A stretch of DNA of 27,385 bases from a virus. A model generated the notes under the pieces. The model was given only the letters and a program-made list of their open reading frames with translations, had not been told where the DNA came from and searched no databases. Made by a program: the position numbers and the translations under genes. Positions 5,736-13,671 of this stretch are shown piece after piece (positions within the stretch are counted from its first letter, which is position 1; every line of letters begins with the position of its first letter). The stretch lies in IMG/VR virus record IMGVR_UViG_3300006751_000097, positions 1 to 27,385 of that record, one strand, 5' to 3'.

Positions 5736-6104
5736 ATGGGAATAACTAACAAAAAAATAATAGAGGCATTTCAAAATACAGGGGGTATCGTATCCAAGGC
5801 CGCTATAAAATTGGGCGTGTCGCGTCAAGCAGTATATAGCCGAATCCAAAAGTCAGAAGAGCTTGCGAAAGAACAGCAATCAGCTAAAGAGACAGCACTT
5901 GATCTTGCAGAAGATAAGTTGCTGTCGAATATTAAGGCTGGCGACAACACGTGTATTATTTTCTTTTTAAAAACACAAGGGAAAAAGAGGGGTTACGTCG
6001 AAAAGCAAGAAGTAGAACAGAGCGGAAGTTTGAATCTCAATTCAAGGCCTCAAATAATTTTCAATGACCCGCCGATGCCGAAGGTTAAGCCACCTAAAAT
6101 TTAA
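5736..6104 (+). CDS. terS: Terminase small subunit
   Basis: The frame is open from 5646, but ATG 5736 with AAAAAAGGGG five bases upstream is the plausible start, giving 122 residues beginning MGITNKKIIEAFQNTGG. Residues about 15-37 (GGIVSKAAIKLGVSRQAVYSR) form a helix-turn-helix for binding the packaging site on DNA, followed by a helical oligomerisation region (AKETALDLAEDKLLSNIKAGD) and a segment IIFFLKTQGKKRGY that is common in phage HTH-type small terminases. The Pro-rich end (NDPPMPKVKPPKI) would contact the large subunit. It lies six bases upstream of the large terminase gene. The 122-base gap before it holds no convincing promoter. Confidence 0.85.
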   Translation: MGITNKKIIEAFQNTGGIVSKAAIKLGVSRQAVYSRIQKSEELAKEQQSAKETALDLAEDKLLSNIKAGDNTCIIFFLKTQGKKRGYVEKQEVEQSGSLNLNSRPQIIFNDPPMPKVKPPKI

Positions 6105-6110
6105 AACAAA

Positions 6111-7364
6111 ATGGGGGAAAACGTAATAAATCTAAGTAGCAAATATAAGCCGTTGTTCAAGGTCATAGCGGACGACAATATACGCTATGTTCTTATGGAA
6201 GGGGGCAGGGGAAGCGGTAAATCTGTTGCTCTTAGTACCTTTCTTAACCATTTAACGTTTGATGCAAAAAATAAGATATTATTTACACGGTACACAATGG
6301 CATCGGCAGGGACATCGATCATCCCTGAATTTAGGGAAAAAGCGGAATGGTTGGGTAATGAAGATTCGTTTATTTCTACTAAAAGCGAGGTGATTAATAA
6401 AATAACAAATTCAGAAATTATATATCGAGGATTAAAACCTTCTTCAAATACAGCTAATTCTGCCTTAAAATCCGCGAACAACGTCAATATACTAGTACTC
6501 GAAGAGGCACAAGAATGTGCAGATCATGATTTGTTTGAGAGGGTCGATTTTTCTATACGAACAAAGCATAGAAAGAATCTAATAGTGATTGTTTTGAATC
6601 CTATCGATAAGGGGCATTGGATATTTAAGCGATTTTATGATGATAGGGGCAATCGAAGGCGCACCGACACCCTTTATATCAAATCATCGTATCTCGACAA
6701 CTTAAATAATCTTGACGATTCATTTGTAAATATGGCCGAAGAAATGAAAGAATCGAACCCTCGAAAATATGACAATATTTTTATGGGTAATTGGTTATCA
6801 GATGTCCAGGGTGCGTTATGGACATTTAAGATGCTCGATAAGGCAAGAGAGCCACGCAAACTAGGACCATACAAGCGGATTGTTGTTGCTATTGACCCAG
6901 CGGTATCATCGAAAAGGACAAGCGACGAGACAGGAATTATTGTTAGTGGTATAGATACGTTAGACAATCTGATAGTTATCGATGATATCAGTGGGCGATA
7001 TACACCGAACGAATGGGGAAATAAGGCGTTAAACGCGTATTACAAATATGAAGCAGATTGTATGCTAGGTGAGGTCAATAATGGAGGTGATTTGATCGAA
7101 TCAAACATCAAAAACCTAGATCAAAACGTTAAATTTAAGCAGGTGAGGGCGACGCGCGGTAAAATATTGAGAGCCGAGCCGATAGCAGGTCTATACGAAT
7201 CTAATAAGGTATATCACGTAAAAAGATTCCCTGAACTCGATGAACAAATGACCTCGTACACGGGTGATGGTGACGTATCGCCTGATCGTCTCGATGCATT
7301 GGTCTGGTCGCTTACCGAATTAAGCGAACGAAAAAGTGCATTAACGCACTGTATAGTGGTATAA
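6111..7364 (+). CDS. terL: Terminase large subunit (PBSX-like/Terminase_3-type)
   Basis: The 417-residue motor/nuclease shows Walker A GGRGSGKS (31-38), Walker B ILVLEEAQE (127-135), a coupling motif VLNP (161-164), and a C-terminal RNase H-like nuclease with Asp262 in VVAIDPAVSSKRTSDETG, Glu321 in LGEVNNGG and the paired Asp in SPDRLDALVWSL (391-402). The segment GKILRAEPIAGLYESNKVYH is also typical. It translocates DNA into the prohead and cuts it. No ribosome-binding site precedes ATG 6111; coupling to the small subunit is the simplest explanation. Oddly the first codons contain GGGGGA, so a start a few codons later (for example ATA 6126) cannot be excluded. The stop TAA is part of a TATAAT that may be a promoter for the portal gene. 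Confidence 0.95.
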   Translation: MGENVINLSSKYKPLFKVIADDNIRYVLMEGGRGSGKSVALSTFLNHLTFDAKNKILFTRYTMASAGTSIIPEFREKAEWLGNEDSFISTKSEVINKITNSEIIYRGLKPSSNTANSALKSANNVNILVLEEAQECADHDLFERVDFSIRTKHRKNLIVIVLNPIDKGHWIFKRFYDDRGNRRRTDTLYIKSSYLDNLNNLDDSFVNMAEEMKESNPRKYDNIFMGNWLSDVQGALWTFKMLDKAREPRKLGPYKRIVVAIDPAVSSKRTSDETGIIVSGIDTLDNLIVIDDISGRYTPNEWGNKALNAYYKYEADCMLGEVNNGGDLIESNIKNLDQNVKFKQVRATRGKILRAEPIAGLYESNKVYHVKRFPELDEQMTSYTGDGDVSPDRLDALVWSLTELSERKSALTHCIVV

Positions 7365-7365
7365 T
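7357..7365 (+). promoter_or_regulatory. Candidate extended -10 (TGGTATAAT) upstream of the portal gene
   Basis: Perfect TATAAT (7360-7365) with an upstream TG one base away, overlapping the terminase stop codon and 34 bases before the portal start. No good -35 is visible, as is allowed for extended -10 promoters. Confidence 0.4.
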
Positions 7366-7398
7366 TAGACTTATATAGTTGAACTGGGGGGGGGTAAA

Positions 7399-8706
7399 TT
7401 GTTCAATAAATTACTTAATTTCATTAAAAAAAGCAGCGCCACGAGCCTGGCATACAATAGCTTGGTCGGGCAGAGTGCATCATACGACAATGAATTCGAT
7501 AGAAAGAAGATGCAGACAGAGGGCTACGAACAGAACATCGTTGTGTATCGTTGCGTGAACATGATAGCAGAAGAATTGGCGAAAGTGCCTTTTGTTTTAT
7601 TCCAGAACGAAAAGAAAATTGACTCACATCGGTTACTTAACCTATTGTCGAAGCCTAACCCGATGCAGTCCAAGACTGAATACTTTATCGATGTTATATC
7701 GCAAAAATTGATTACGGGTAATGCCTACATTGAAGCGGCGGGGACAGAGGAAGTGAACAACACCCCTCTTTTTCTTTATTCGCTAAATCCTGAAAAAATT
7801 GAAATTAAACACGGGGTTAATTCGATCCCTCACAGCTACGAATTTAAAGATAATGGGCGTTCGATAATTTTTCCTGTAAGCGTAACGGGTGAATCTAACA
7901 TCCTACACCTCAAATCGTTTAGTGCTTCGAATATTTTTTATGGTTTTTCGCCTATTCAGGCAGCCGCATACAATATAGATCAATTAAATTTCTCTAATAA
8001 ATGGAATAACAACATATTCAAAAACGGGTGTAATCTGGGTGGAGTATTCGAGACAGGGGACTTAACGCCCGATCAAGTCAAAGATTTGCAATCGTCACTT
8101 CAAAAATTCAGAGGTGCCGAATCTAAGCGAGACATAATCTTGCCGTCGGGCGTTAAGTATACGCAGATGGGGCTAACCCAAAATGATATGAATTTTGTCG
8201 AAGGAATTAAAACGTCCGCCCAATTCATTGCCTTCGCTTACGGCGTACCTTACGACCTAGTCAATACAGATCAAGCGAAATATGAGAATCTGGAAAAGGC
8301 GAAAGAGCTGTTATGGGATAACGCCGTTAAGCCTAACTTAGAACATATCATCACTGAATTAAATGCTTGGCTTGTCCCTCGGTTTGGCGTGGGTTTAAGG
8401 TTGGGTTATGATGAGGATGCCGTAGAAGCCATAGTCACTAAGCGAGCTAGAAAACGGAAGAGTTTAGATGAAATATCGTATATGACCACCAATGAAAAGA
8501 GGATGGCTATGGGACTTGAAGAATTAGAGGGTGGTGACGTCTTACTTACTGAAATGAATAAAATACCCCTCTCACAAGTAGGAATTGGTTATGATGAGGT
8601 TATGCCAGACACCCCCAAATCCTACCAGAAAGAATTGATAAAAAAGGGTTTCGACGAAAAACAAGCCGAAGTTCTATCGAGGTTAGTATATGACCATAGC
8701 GACTAG
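7399..8706 (+). CDS. HK97-type portal protein
   Basis: The start is TTG 7399, four bases after a run of nine G (7386-7394); no nearby in-frame ATG fits better and the protein begins (M)FNKLLNFIKK. The 435-residue product has family hallmarks: YEQNIVVYRCVNMIAEELA (43-61), SKPNPMQSKTEYF, LITGNAYIEAAG, LYSLNPEKIEIKHG, LHLKSFSASNIFYGFSPI, NNNIFKNGCNLGGVFE and a C-terminal AFAYGVPYDLVNTDQAKYEN. It forms the dodecameric channel for DNA entry and exit. Its 3' end overlaps the minor head gene by 17 bases, and the frame ends in three consecutive TAG triplets (GACTAGTAGTAG). Confidence 0.95.
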   Translation: MFNKLLNFIKKSSATSLAYNSLVGQSASYDNEFDRKKMQTEGYEQNIVVYRCVNMIAEELAKVPFVLFQNEKKIDSHRLLNLLSKPNPMQSKTEYFIDVISQKLITGNAYIEAAGTEEVNNTPLFLYSLNPEKIEIKHGVNSIPHSYEFKDNGRSIIFPVSVTGESNILHLKSFSASNIFYGFSPIQAAAYNIDQLNFSNKWNNNIFKNGCNLGGVFETGDLTPDQVKDLQSSLQKFRGAESKRDIILPSGVKYTQMGLTQNDMNFVEGIKTSAQFIAFAYGVPYDLVNTDQAKYENLEKAKELLWDNAVKPNLEHIITELNAWLVPRFGVGLRLGYDEDAVEAIVTKRARKRKSLDEISYMTTNEKRMAMGLEELEGGDVLLTEMNKIPLSQVGIGYDEVMPDTPKSYQKELIKKGFDEKQAEVLSRLVYDHSD

Positions 8707-9487
8707 TAGTAGCGATAAGGCACGTGAAAAAAGACGATTCAGCCGTTTAATTGATATTGTTTCGATTAAATATTCAAACAAAATTAGAAAATCGATTAAA
8801 AAGGCGATTTTTAATGCGTCTAAAGTGTATTCCGAACGAGGACATTTAACGTTAGGGTTAATGGACTATCATCGGCGAGAGCTACGGGCAATAGCTTTTC
8901 AGATGTATTCTACATCTATTGATTTAGCTAGCGAGCGACAATTTCAGTCGATCAAAAGTGTTTTTAATTTACAAATAGAAAAAAAGGATGCGGCTACGAA
9001 TTTCCATCAGCTCGCATTTGATTTTATCATGCAGAATGGAATGAAGTTAGCGAAACAAGTCACAGAAACAACGAAAAAAAATGTACTGGGTGCCATCTTA
9101 CGATCACAGCAAGAGGGCTTGTCAGTGGACGAGACGGTGTCTGTTATTAGGGACAGGGGGGACATATTAAGTAGATCAAGGGCAATAACAATAGCTGTTA
9201 CTGAAACACATAACGCCTTGTCATGGGCGAAGCACGAATCAACCAAACAAATTTCAGAGGAACTAAACCTAGTGCTTCATAAAGAATGGGCGGCGGTAGA
9301 GGATGGCAGGACACGCCCTAGTCATGCATCGGCAGATGGTCAGCGGGTCGATATGGACGACAATTTTATCGTAGGTGGCGAAGCGATGAAGTATCCAGGT
9401 GACACAAATGCCAGCGCTGCTAATACAATAAATTGTAGATGCACGGAGACGTATGTCGAAGACAAAAAGCCAAAAAGGAGTGTTTGA
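8690..9487 (+). CDS. Mu gpF-like minor head (head morphogenesis) protein
   Basis: 265 residues. The N-terminal two thirds are helical and basic. The C-terminal domain (about 165-255) has the complete Mu-F signature: ITIAVTETHNALSWAKHEST, HKEWAAVEDGRTRPSH (197-212), DGQRVDMDDNFIVGGEAM, YPGD (235-238) and INCRC (247-251). The gene follows the portal gene, as usual, and the protein is expected inside or at the portal vertex of the prohead. It begins within the portal coding sequence (ATG 8690). It may also come with DNA into the host; that is known only for a few relatives. Confidence 0.9.
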   Translation: MTIATSSSDKAREKRRFSRLIDIVSIKYSNKIRKSIKKAIFNASKVYSERGHLTLGLMDYHRRELRAIAFQMYSTSIDLASERQFQSIKSVFNLQIEKKDAATNFHQLAFDFIMQNGMKLAKQVTETTKKNVLGAILRSQQEGLSVDETVSVIRDRGDILSRSRAITIAVTETHNALSWAKHESTKQISEELNLVLHKEWAAVEDGRTRPSHASADGQRVDMDDNFIVGGEAMKYPGDTNASAANTINCRCTETYVEDKKPKRSV

Positions 9488-9488
9488 G

Positions 9489-9578
9489 ATGGGATTTAAA
9501 GATTATTCAGAGGTTGATTCTAATACTATTAACAATTTTTATAAATATATTATTAGTATCGGCGGTTGGTTCATATAA
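9489..9578 (+). CDS. 29-codon ORF between head genes
   Basis: ATG 9489 follows AAAAAGGAG at about 9473-9480 and the preceding TGA, and the stop overlaps the next start as TAATG (9576-9580). The product MGFKDYSEVDSNTINNFYKY plus nine residues ending GGWFI has no recognised motif. The strong ribosome-binding site and coupling argue that it is translated. Confidence 0.4.
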   Translation: MGFKDYSEVDSNTINNFYKYIISIGGWFI

Positions 9579-9721
9579 TGGGATTATTTGATTTAGTTGG
9601 CGATTTAGTTAGTTTACCTGTATCAATCGCGAAAGATGCTACTGGAATAAAGACATCTAAAGGAACTAATACAGGTGAGAATATAGAAGAAATAATCGAC
9701 GATCTCACTGGTTGGATGTAA
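9578..9721 (+). CDS. Small conserved head-region protein (MGLFDLVGDLVSLPV type)
   Basis: 47 residues beginning MGLFDLVGDLVSLPVSIAKD and ending NIEEIIDDLTGWM. Short phage proteins with this amphipathic GLF...D-V-SLP..AKD start and an acidic end are often found between portal-region genes and the capsid genes (from memory). Coupled to the upstream tiny ORF by TAATG. The N-terminal 20 residues could form an amphipathic helix. Function unknown. Confidence 0.5.
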   Translation: MGLFDLVGDLVSLPVSIAKDATGIKTSKGTNTGENIEEIIDDLTGWM

Positions 9722-9739
9722 TTTTAAAAGGGGGAAACA

Positions 9740-10390
9740 ATGGAAAAGAAAGAAGTATTAAATTTAGGGTTTGAAATAAAAGAAATTAAAGACGACTGTA
9801 TGAATTTTATTGCTTACGGAAGCACAACAGGTGTCAAGGATAGAGATAACGACATTATCGAAAAGGGTGCATATTCGAACATCATCAAAAAGGCAGAACA
9901 AACAGGGAAATACCCAAAACTACTGTATCAACACTCGCGCCATGATGTAATTGGAGTCATAGAAGAACTTAAAGAGGACAACAAAGGACTTCTTGTTACG
10001 GGGCGATTCATTGATACCACAAAAGGCAGAGACGCCTATACAGAAGTTAAAGAGGGTGCTATTGATAGCATGTCGATTGGTTTTATAATTGGCGATTTTA
10101 AGTTAAATAGTGAAACTGGTGTGCGTAACATTCTAATAATCAAAGAGTTGCCAGAAATTTCTTTTGTAACTTTTCCAGCTAACGAACAGGCCAACGTAGT
10201 ACAAGTGAAGCGATTAGATGGTACAATAGATGTTAGAGAGCTCGAAACGTACTTGCGAGGAGTATTTTCGAGAAATGAGGCGAAAGCTATCATTGCGGGG
10301 GGGGTACCCACACTCAAACAGCGAGATGCTGAATCATCCAAAGAAATAGAAGCGTTAAACGAAATGTTGATTTTACTCAAATCAATTTAA
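9740..10390 (+). CDS. HK97-family prohead protease
   Basis: 216 residues. The U35-type serine protease signature is complete: His65 in LLYQHSRHDVIG, Ser112 in AIDSMSIGF (108-115) and Glu139 in IIKELPEISFVTFPANEQA. The N-terminal GSTTGVKDRDNDIIEKGAY is also typical. It matures the prohead by cutting the capsid delta domain and then itself. Ribosome-binding site AAAAGGGGG. Unusually the coding region contains a run of eight G (10297-10304) coding for A-G-G-V in the C-terminal tail, downstream of the catalytic domain; slippage there would only alter the last 30 or so residues. Confidence 0.95.
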   Translation: MEKKEVLNLGFEIKEIKDDCMNFIAYGSTTGVKDRDNDIIEKGAYSNIIKKAEQTGKYPKLLYQHSRHDVIGVIEELKEDNKGLLVTGRFIDTTKGRDAYTEVKEGAIDSMSIGFIIGDFKLNSETGVRNILIIKELPEISFVTFPANEQANVVQVKRLDGTIDVRELETYLRGVFSRNEAKAIIAGGVPTLKQRDAESSKEIEALNEMLILLKSI

Positions 10391-10414
10391 AAAATACATT
10401 AAGGGGGACAAAAA

Positions 10415-11686
10415 ATGTCAGACGAAGTTACTAAAATACAAAATGAAATTAAAGAAGAAATTAAAGTGCTTGTTTCTAACGTGCAGGCGGAGGTTTCTAA
10501 AACGACTAAAGAAACAGTCGATCAAAAAGCAAAGCTAGGGGCTATGGAAGCTAAATACACCGAATTACACGATAAATTGTCAGAAATTGAAGTCGATAAC
10601 CAACAATTAAAACATCTTCAAAACCAATTTAAAAATTCTGACTCCAATCAAAAAGAAAAACAAGAAAAAGCAATCAAATTAGAAAAAAAATGTTTTAGCG
10701 ATTTTCTTAAAGTTGGAGTACAAAAAGAATCTTTTAGTACCTATATGCCACGTTCTGATTCTGGGCGAGAACTTAAAGAGTTACGCACGGATATACAAGA
10801 GTTTGGTGGGTATCTCGTAGGAACTCAATACGGGTCAATATTAGAGTCCAATCGTTCTGAATTGGGATCAATAGCACAAGATTGCAACGTTGTTACGTTG
10901 TCTGCAGGGGTTAATTCGATAGAATATCCATTAGATGACGACGATATAATTCAGCCGACTAATGTAAGAGAAGGCGGAGGAACGTCAACGACTGCAACAG
11001 AAAAAATCTCTAATGTAGAACTTAAGGTCAACGACCTTATGCGTAAAGTCACCTTGACGACCTCTATTCTGGACGACGGAATTACTAACGTTGAGCAATG
11101 GATTGCTCGAAAAGTAGCGCGAGGATTCGCATTAAAAGAAGAAGCGCAGATACTATCGGGTACAGGCGTTAATCAGGCGAAGGGTATTTTAACTTACACG
11201 GCCGATGCGTCTACATCCTACGGGGCGTATACCAGGGATCGTATCCAGCATATTACTTCTGGGGCTGGAGATGATATTGATTCTGACACTGGGCTTGATA
11301 GCTTAATCGAATTATTGAAGGCGTCGTATTCTTCTAATGCGAAAATGTACATGCATTCGACAACAGCATTCAGGTTGCTAAAACTAAAAGATTCGGACGG
11401 CCGTCCATTGCTTGATCCGGACTATTCCAAAAATCCTAACGGAAAAATGGTTTATCGTGGTTATCCAATTTCGGTACAACAGTCGATGCCTGTAATTGCA
11501 GCTAACGTATTCGCTATCGCGTTTGGCGATCTTAAGGAAGCGTACACAGTCGTGCGTAAAAATGGATTCAAGATAATTAAAGACATTTACACTGATGACA
11601 ACAATGTGATAGTCAAAACAAGTCAACGATTCGGCGGTGCGGTTACTAATTTCGAAGCTGTAAAAGTAATGAAGGTAGCGACCTAA
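10415..11686 (+). CDS. HK97-fold major capsid protein with N-terminal delta-like domain
   Basis: 423 residues. Residues 1 to about 95 are a charged coiled coil (IQNEIKEEIKVLVSNVQAEV and on) acting as internal scaffold, followed by KKCFSDFLKVG, the usual area of protease cleavage. The mature part has GGYLVGTQYGSILESNRSEL, the A/P-domain stretch and GFALKEEAQILSGTG followed by QAKGILTY, all typical of the HK97 family, and KMVYRGYPISVQQSMP near the end with AFGDLKEAYTVV. It assembles the icosahedral shell. It is 24 bases after the protease, with AAGGGGGAC as ribosome-binding site. Whether it crosslinks like HK97 cannot be judged. Confidence 0.95.
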   Translation: MSDEVTKIQNEIKEEIKVLVSNVQAEVSKTTKETVDQKAKLGAMEAKYTELHDKLSEIEVDNQQLKHLQNQFKNSDSNQKEKQEKAIKLEKKCFSDFLKVGVQKESFSTYMPRSDSGRELKELRTDIQEFGGYLVGTQYGSILESNRSELGSIAQDCNVVTLSAGVNSIEYPLDDDDIIQPTNVREGGGTSTTATEKISNVELKVNDLMRKVTLTTSILDDGITNVEQWIARKVARGFALKEEAQILSGTGVNQAKGILTYTADASTSYGAYTRDRIQHITSGAGDDIDSDTGLDSLIELLKASYSSNAKMYMHSTTAFRLLKLKDSDGRPLLDPDYSKNPNGKMVYRGYPISVQQSMPVIAANVFAIAFGDLKEAYTVVRKNGFKIIKDIYTDDNNVIVKTSQRFGGAVTNFEAVKVMKVAT

Positions 11687-11711
11687 TTTTTAAAAAAAAG
11701 GAGTTAAAAAA

Positions 11712-12155
11712 ATGAATTCAAAAATCTATACAGACGTTAAATATCAACAAATCATTGATCCAGCCACGGTCACAGCAGACGCTACGAGCGCGACTATCGA
11801 CCTTGACGGATATGATTCGGTTTGTTTACTGGCGAACATTGGTGAGTCTGCTGACACACTGTCAAGTTCAGTTAAGATTGAATTAGAGGCCGAAGAATCG
11901 GTAGATAATTCTACATGGACAGATGTTGCAGATACACACCTAACGAATTATGTTGCTGGCACGAATGACGGAACCTTCGGTGTTATTGATGATGCAGCCG
12001 AAGACGACGCACGATATATTTGCGGATATACCGGCATTAAAAGGTATCTTCGTGTAATCGTGAATGTGACAGGGACGCACACTAATGGCACTCCAATATC
12101 TGTTAGTGCAGTGTTTGGAAGTCCAAGAGTAGCGCCCGTTAATACAGCAACCTAA
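11712..12155 (+). CDS. Putative head decoration/auxiliary protein
   Basis: ATG 11712 follows AAAAAGGAG. The 147-residue product is beta-rich and low in charged Lys: IDLDGYDSVCLLANIGESAD, SSVKIELEAEESVDNSTWTD, and IKRYLRVIVNVTGTHTNGTP followed by an SAVFGSPRVAPV end. This pattern (YDSVTFV..G.S.DTL..SVKFEL..SDD...W, then KRYVRV) occurs in proteins directly downstream of HK97-type capsid genes in many proteobacterial phages, usually as hypothetical proteins. A role on the capsid surface is inferred from position and composition. The mRNA after it forms a strong hairpin. Confidence 0.65.
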   Translation: MNSKIYTDVKYQQIIDPATVTADATSATIDLDGYDSVCLLANIGESADTLSSSVKIELEAEESVDNSTWTDVADTHLTNYVAGTNDGTFGVIDDAAEDDARYICGYTGIKRYLRVIVNVTGTHTNGTPISVSAVFGSPRVAPVNTAT

Positions 12156-12168
12156 AGGTTAAAAAAAC

Positions 12169-12195
12169 AGGGTAGGGGGGTCGGCTCCCTACCCT
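12169..12195 (+). terminator. Strong hairpin after the capsid/decoration genes
   Basis: AGGGTAGGG (12169-12177) and CCCTACCCT (12187-12195) form a perfect 9-bp stem with a 9-base loop (GGGTCGGCT). It is followed by TTGGGGGTTTT, an interrupted T-tract, so it may be a partial terminator or a block to 3' decay that raises capsid mRNA relative to downstream genes. The GGGGG directly after it serves as ribosome-binding site for ATG 12208. Confidence 0.65.
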
Positions 12196-12207
12196 TGGGG
12201 GTTTTAA

Positions 12208-12438
12208 ATGAAAAAAATAAAAGTTTTAAAAAATTTCAAGGGATCAAACGATGGTTTTAATGTCATAGAATTTCTAAAAGGTGATTTTTATAAAATTTCA
12301 GATGATTTATATAATAGCCTAAAAGAATCGAATTATTTTTCTTTAGCAGAAGCAACGGGAAAAAAAGTAGTCTCTGATAATTTTTACGAAAAAAAAGTAG
12401 TTTCGCACAAAAACAAAATAAAGAAAAAACAGAATTAA
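12208..12438 (+). CDS. Small capsid-linked hypothetical protein
   Basis: 76 residues: MKKIKVLKNFKGSNDGFNVI followed by EFLKGDFYKISDDL, then a Lys-rich tail with a repeated KKVVS (GKKVVSDNFYEKKVVSHK). The beta-barrel-like pattern VLKDFKGS-DG-x-V-x-x-F-x-KG is common in short proteins encoded next to phage capsid genes (recalled), of unknown function. It uses GGGGG downstream of the 12169-12195 hairpin as its ribosome-binding site, so translation may depend on how that RNA folds. Confidence 0.6.
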   Translation: MKKIKVLKNFKGSNDGFNVIEFLKGDFYKISDDLYNSLKESNYFSLAEATGKKVVSDNFYEKKVVSHKNKIKKKQN

Positions 12439-12472
12439 ATATGTTTATAGATACTTTGAAGGTGGAATAATA

Positions 12473-13114
12473 ATGAGCATATACTCGCGGTTAAAATTAC
12501 ATACAGCACCATCAATCGAGCCTGTTACACTTGCAGAAACTAAGGCTCACTTACGGGTCGAGAATTCAGCAGATGACACCATCATTGGGAATTTAATTAC
12601 ATCGGCAAGGCAGATGGCCGAACAGTATACGGCGATGTGCTTCGTGGATACGACCTGGGATTTGTTCATGGACGAATGGCCTGCCGCATATAACGATCCG
12701 TGGTGGAATGGCGTGCGCGAGATACCCATCGGTTATTACAATAAGAATTCATATATTGAGATTCCTATCGCACCGCTACAGAGTATTACGCACATTATGA
12801 CCTATGACAATTCTGATACAGCAACAACGATAGCCTCTACAGAGTATCAGGTGTCTACGTACTCAGGAATTAACCCGAAAAGAGGAAAAATAACATTACG
12901 TGATGGCGCTATATGGCCGAGTTTTGACCGAAATGCGGACGGTATAGAAATTAGATTTGTATGTGGGTTTGGAACGGCAACAACAGATGTACCCGAGACA
13001 ATACGACAGGCATTGCTAATTGATATTGCTTTTCGATACGAAAATAGGGGCGACGGTAATATATCTGAGAATTCAAAAAAATTACTATCCCAGTACCGGC
13101 CAATAATCCTATGA
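12473..13114 (+). CDS. Head-tail connector protein, HK97 gp6-like
   Basis: 213 residues beginning MSIYSRLKLHTAPSIEPVTL, then AETKAHLRVENSADDTIIGN and LITSARQMAEQYTAMCF, the helical start of gp6-like adaptors (PF05135). The middle contains YIEIPIAPLQSITHIMTYDN, and the end has IRFVCGFGTATTDVPETIRQ ALLIDIAFRYENRGD (pattern G.g...vP..I..A.l......y..R). It forms the ring under the portal. GGTGG precedes ATG 12473. The 3' end overlaps the next start by 4 bases. Confidence 0.9.
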   Translation: MSIYSRLKLHTAPSIEPVTLAETKAHLRVENSADDTIIGNLITSARQMAEQYTAMCFVDTTWDLFMDEWPAAYNDPWWNGVREIPIGYYNKNSYIEIPIAPLQSITHIMTYDNSDTATTIASTEYQVSTYSGINPKRGKITLRDGAIWPSFDRNADGIEIRFVCGFGTATTDVPETIRQALLIDIAFRYENRGDGNISENSKKLLSQYRPIIL

Positions 13115-13446
13115 TCGGAAAACTTAAAGATCGGATAGAAATATTAAATAAAACAGAGTCTATCGGGGATGCTGGCGAGGCCACCGATACATGGTCTCTT
13201 TCCGTTACGGTATGGGCGTGGGTTAGACAGATTTACCCGTCTTTTGCAATCGATGACGGAAATAGGAAAAACGAGAAACATTACGATATCATTATCCGAA
13301 AAAATCAAAATATAGATATAACCTCAAAAATTAGATACAACGGGCAGTATATGAGGGTCGATAGTTTCGCGGAAGTCGATAATATAGAGGAATTCTACAT
13401 AATTAAGTGCGCGCAATCGATTAATGAATTAGTAAGCGTTAATTAA
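13111..13446 (+). CDS. Head closure / head-tail joining protein (Phage_H_T_join-like)
   Basis: 111 residues starting MIGKLKDRIEILNKTESIGD, followed by AGEATDTWSLSVTVWAWVRQ, then KHYDIIIRKNQNIDITSKIR YNGQYMRVDSF (the two pieces adjacent) and YIIKCAQ at the end. This is the small beta-barrel adaptor family (PF05521/SPP1 gp16-like). ATGA-type overlap with the connector gene. It seals the portal-connector after packaging and offers the tail docking site. Confidence 0.9.
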   Translation: MIGKLKDRIEILNKTESIGDAGEATDTWSLSVTVWAWVRQIYPSFAIDDGNRKNEKHYDIIIRKNQNIDITSKIRYNGQYMRVDSFAEVDNIEEFYIIKCAQSINELVSVN

Positions 13447-13452
13447 GTACGG

Positions 13453-13458
13453 TATAAT
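13453..13458 (+). promoter_or_regulatory. Candidate -10 element before the 13497 gene
   Basis: TATAAT preceded by CGG (no TG) in the short gap after the head-tail joining gene, 39 bases before ATG 13497. No clear -35 at 15-19 bases. Confidence 0.25.
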
Positions 13459-13496
13459 TTGTTGAGATTTTAAGATTTTAAGGGGGACGAAAAAAT

Positions 13497-13671
13497 GTCA
13501 GAACAGAAAATAATCAAAAAAATAATAGGGAATAAAGAGTTCCAGGACATATCTAACTATTGCGAATCTTTATCGGTACCATACAAATTGTTAAGACCTA
13601 TATTAGCGTATATCGAGGCTATTCCCGATGTCGATGAAAACAAAAACAAAAATAAAAATAAAAAATCTTAG
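13497..13671 (+). CDS. 57-residue hypothetical protein between neck genes
   Basis: ATG 13497 follows TTAAGGGGGACGAAAAA, a good ribosome-binding site. The product runs MSEQKIIKKIIGNKEFQDIS NYCESLSVPYK (adjacent) and ends in a Asn/Lys repeat (DENKNKNKNKNKKS is close to the actual end), stopping at TAG 13669-13671. The last 44 bases overlap the next gene in another frame; the A-rich overlap codes for a Lys-rich end in one frame and a Lys-rich start in the other. Position suggests a neck or tail completion accessory; no family recognised. Confidence 0.55.
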
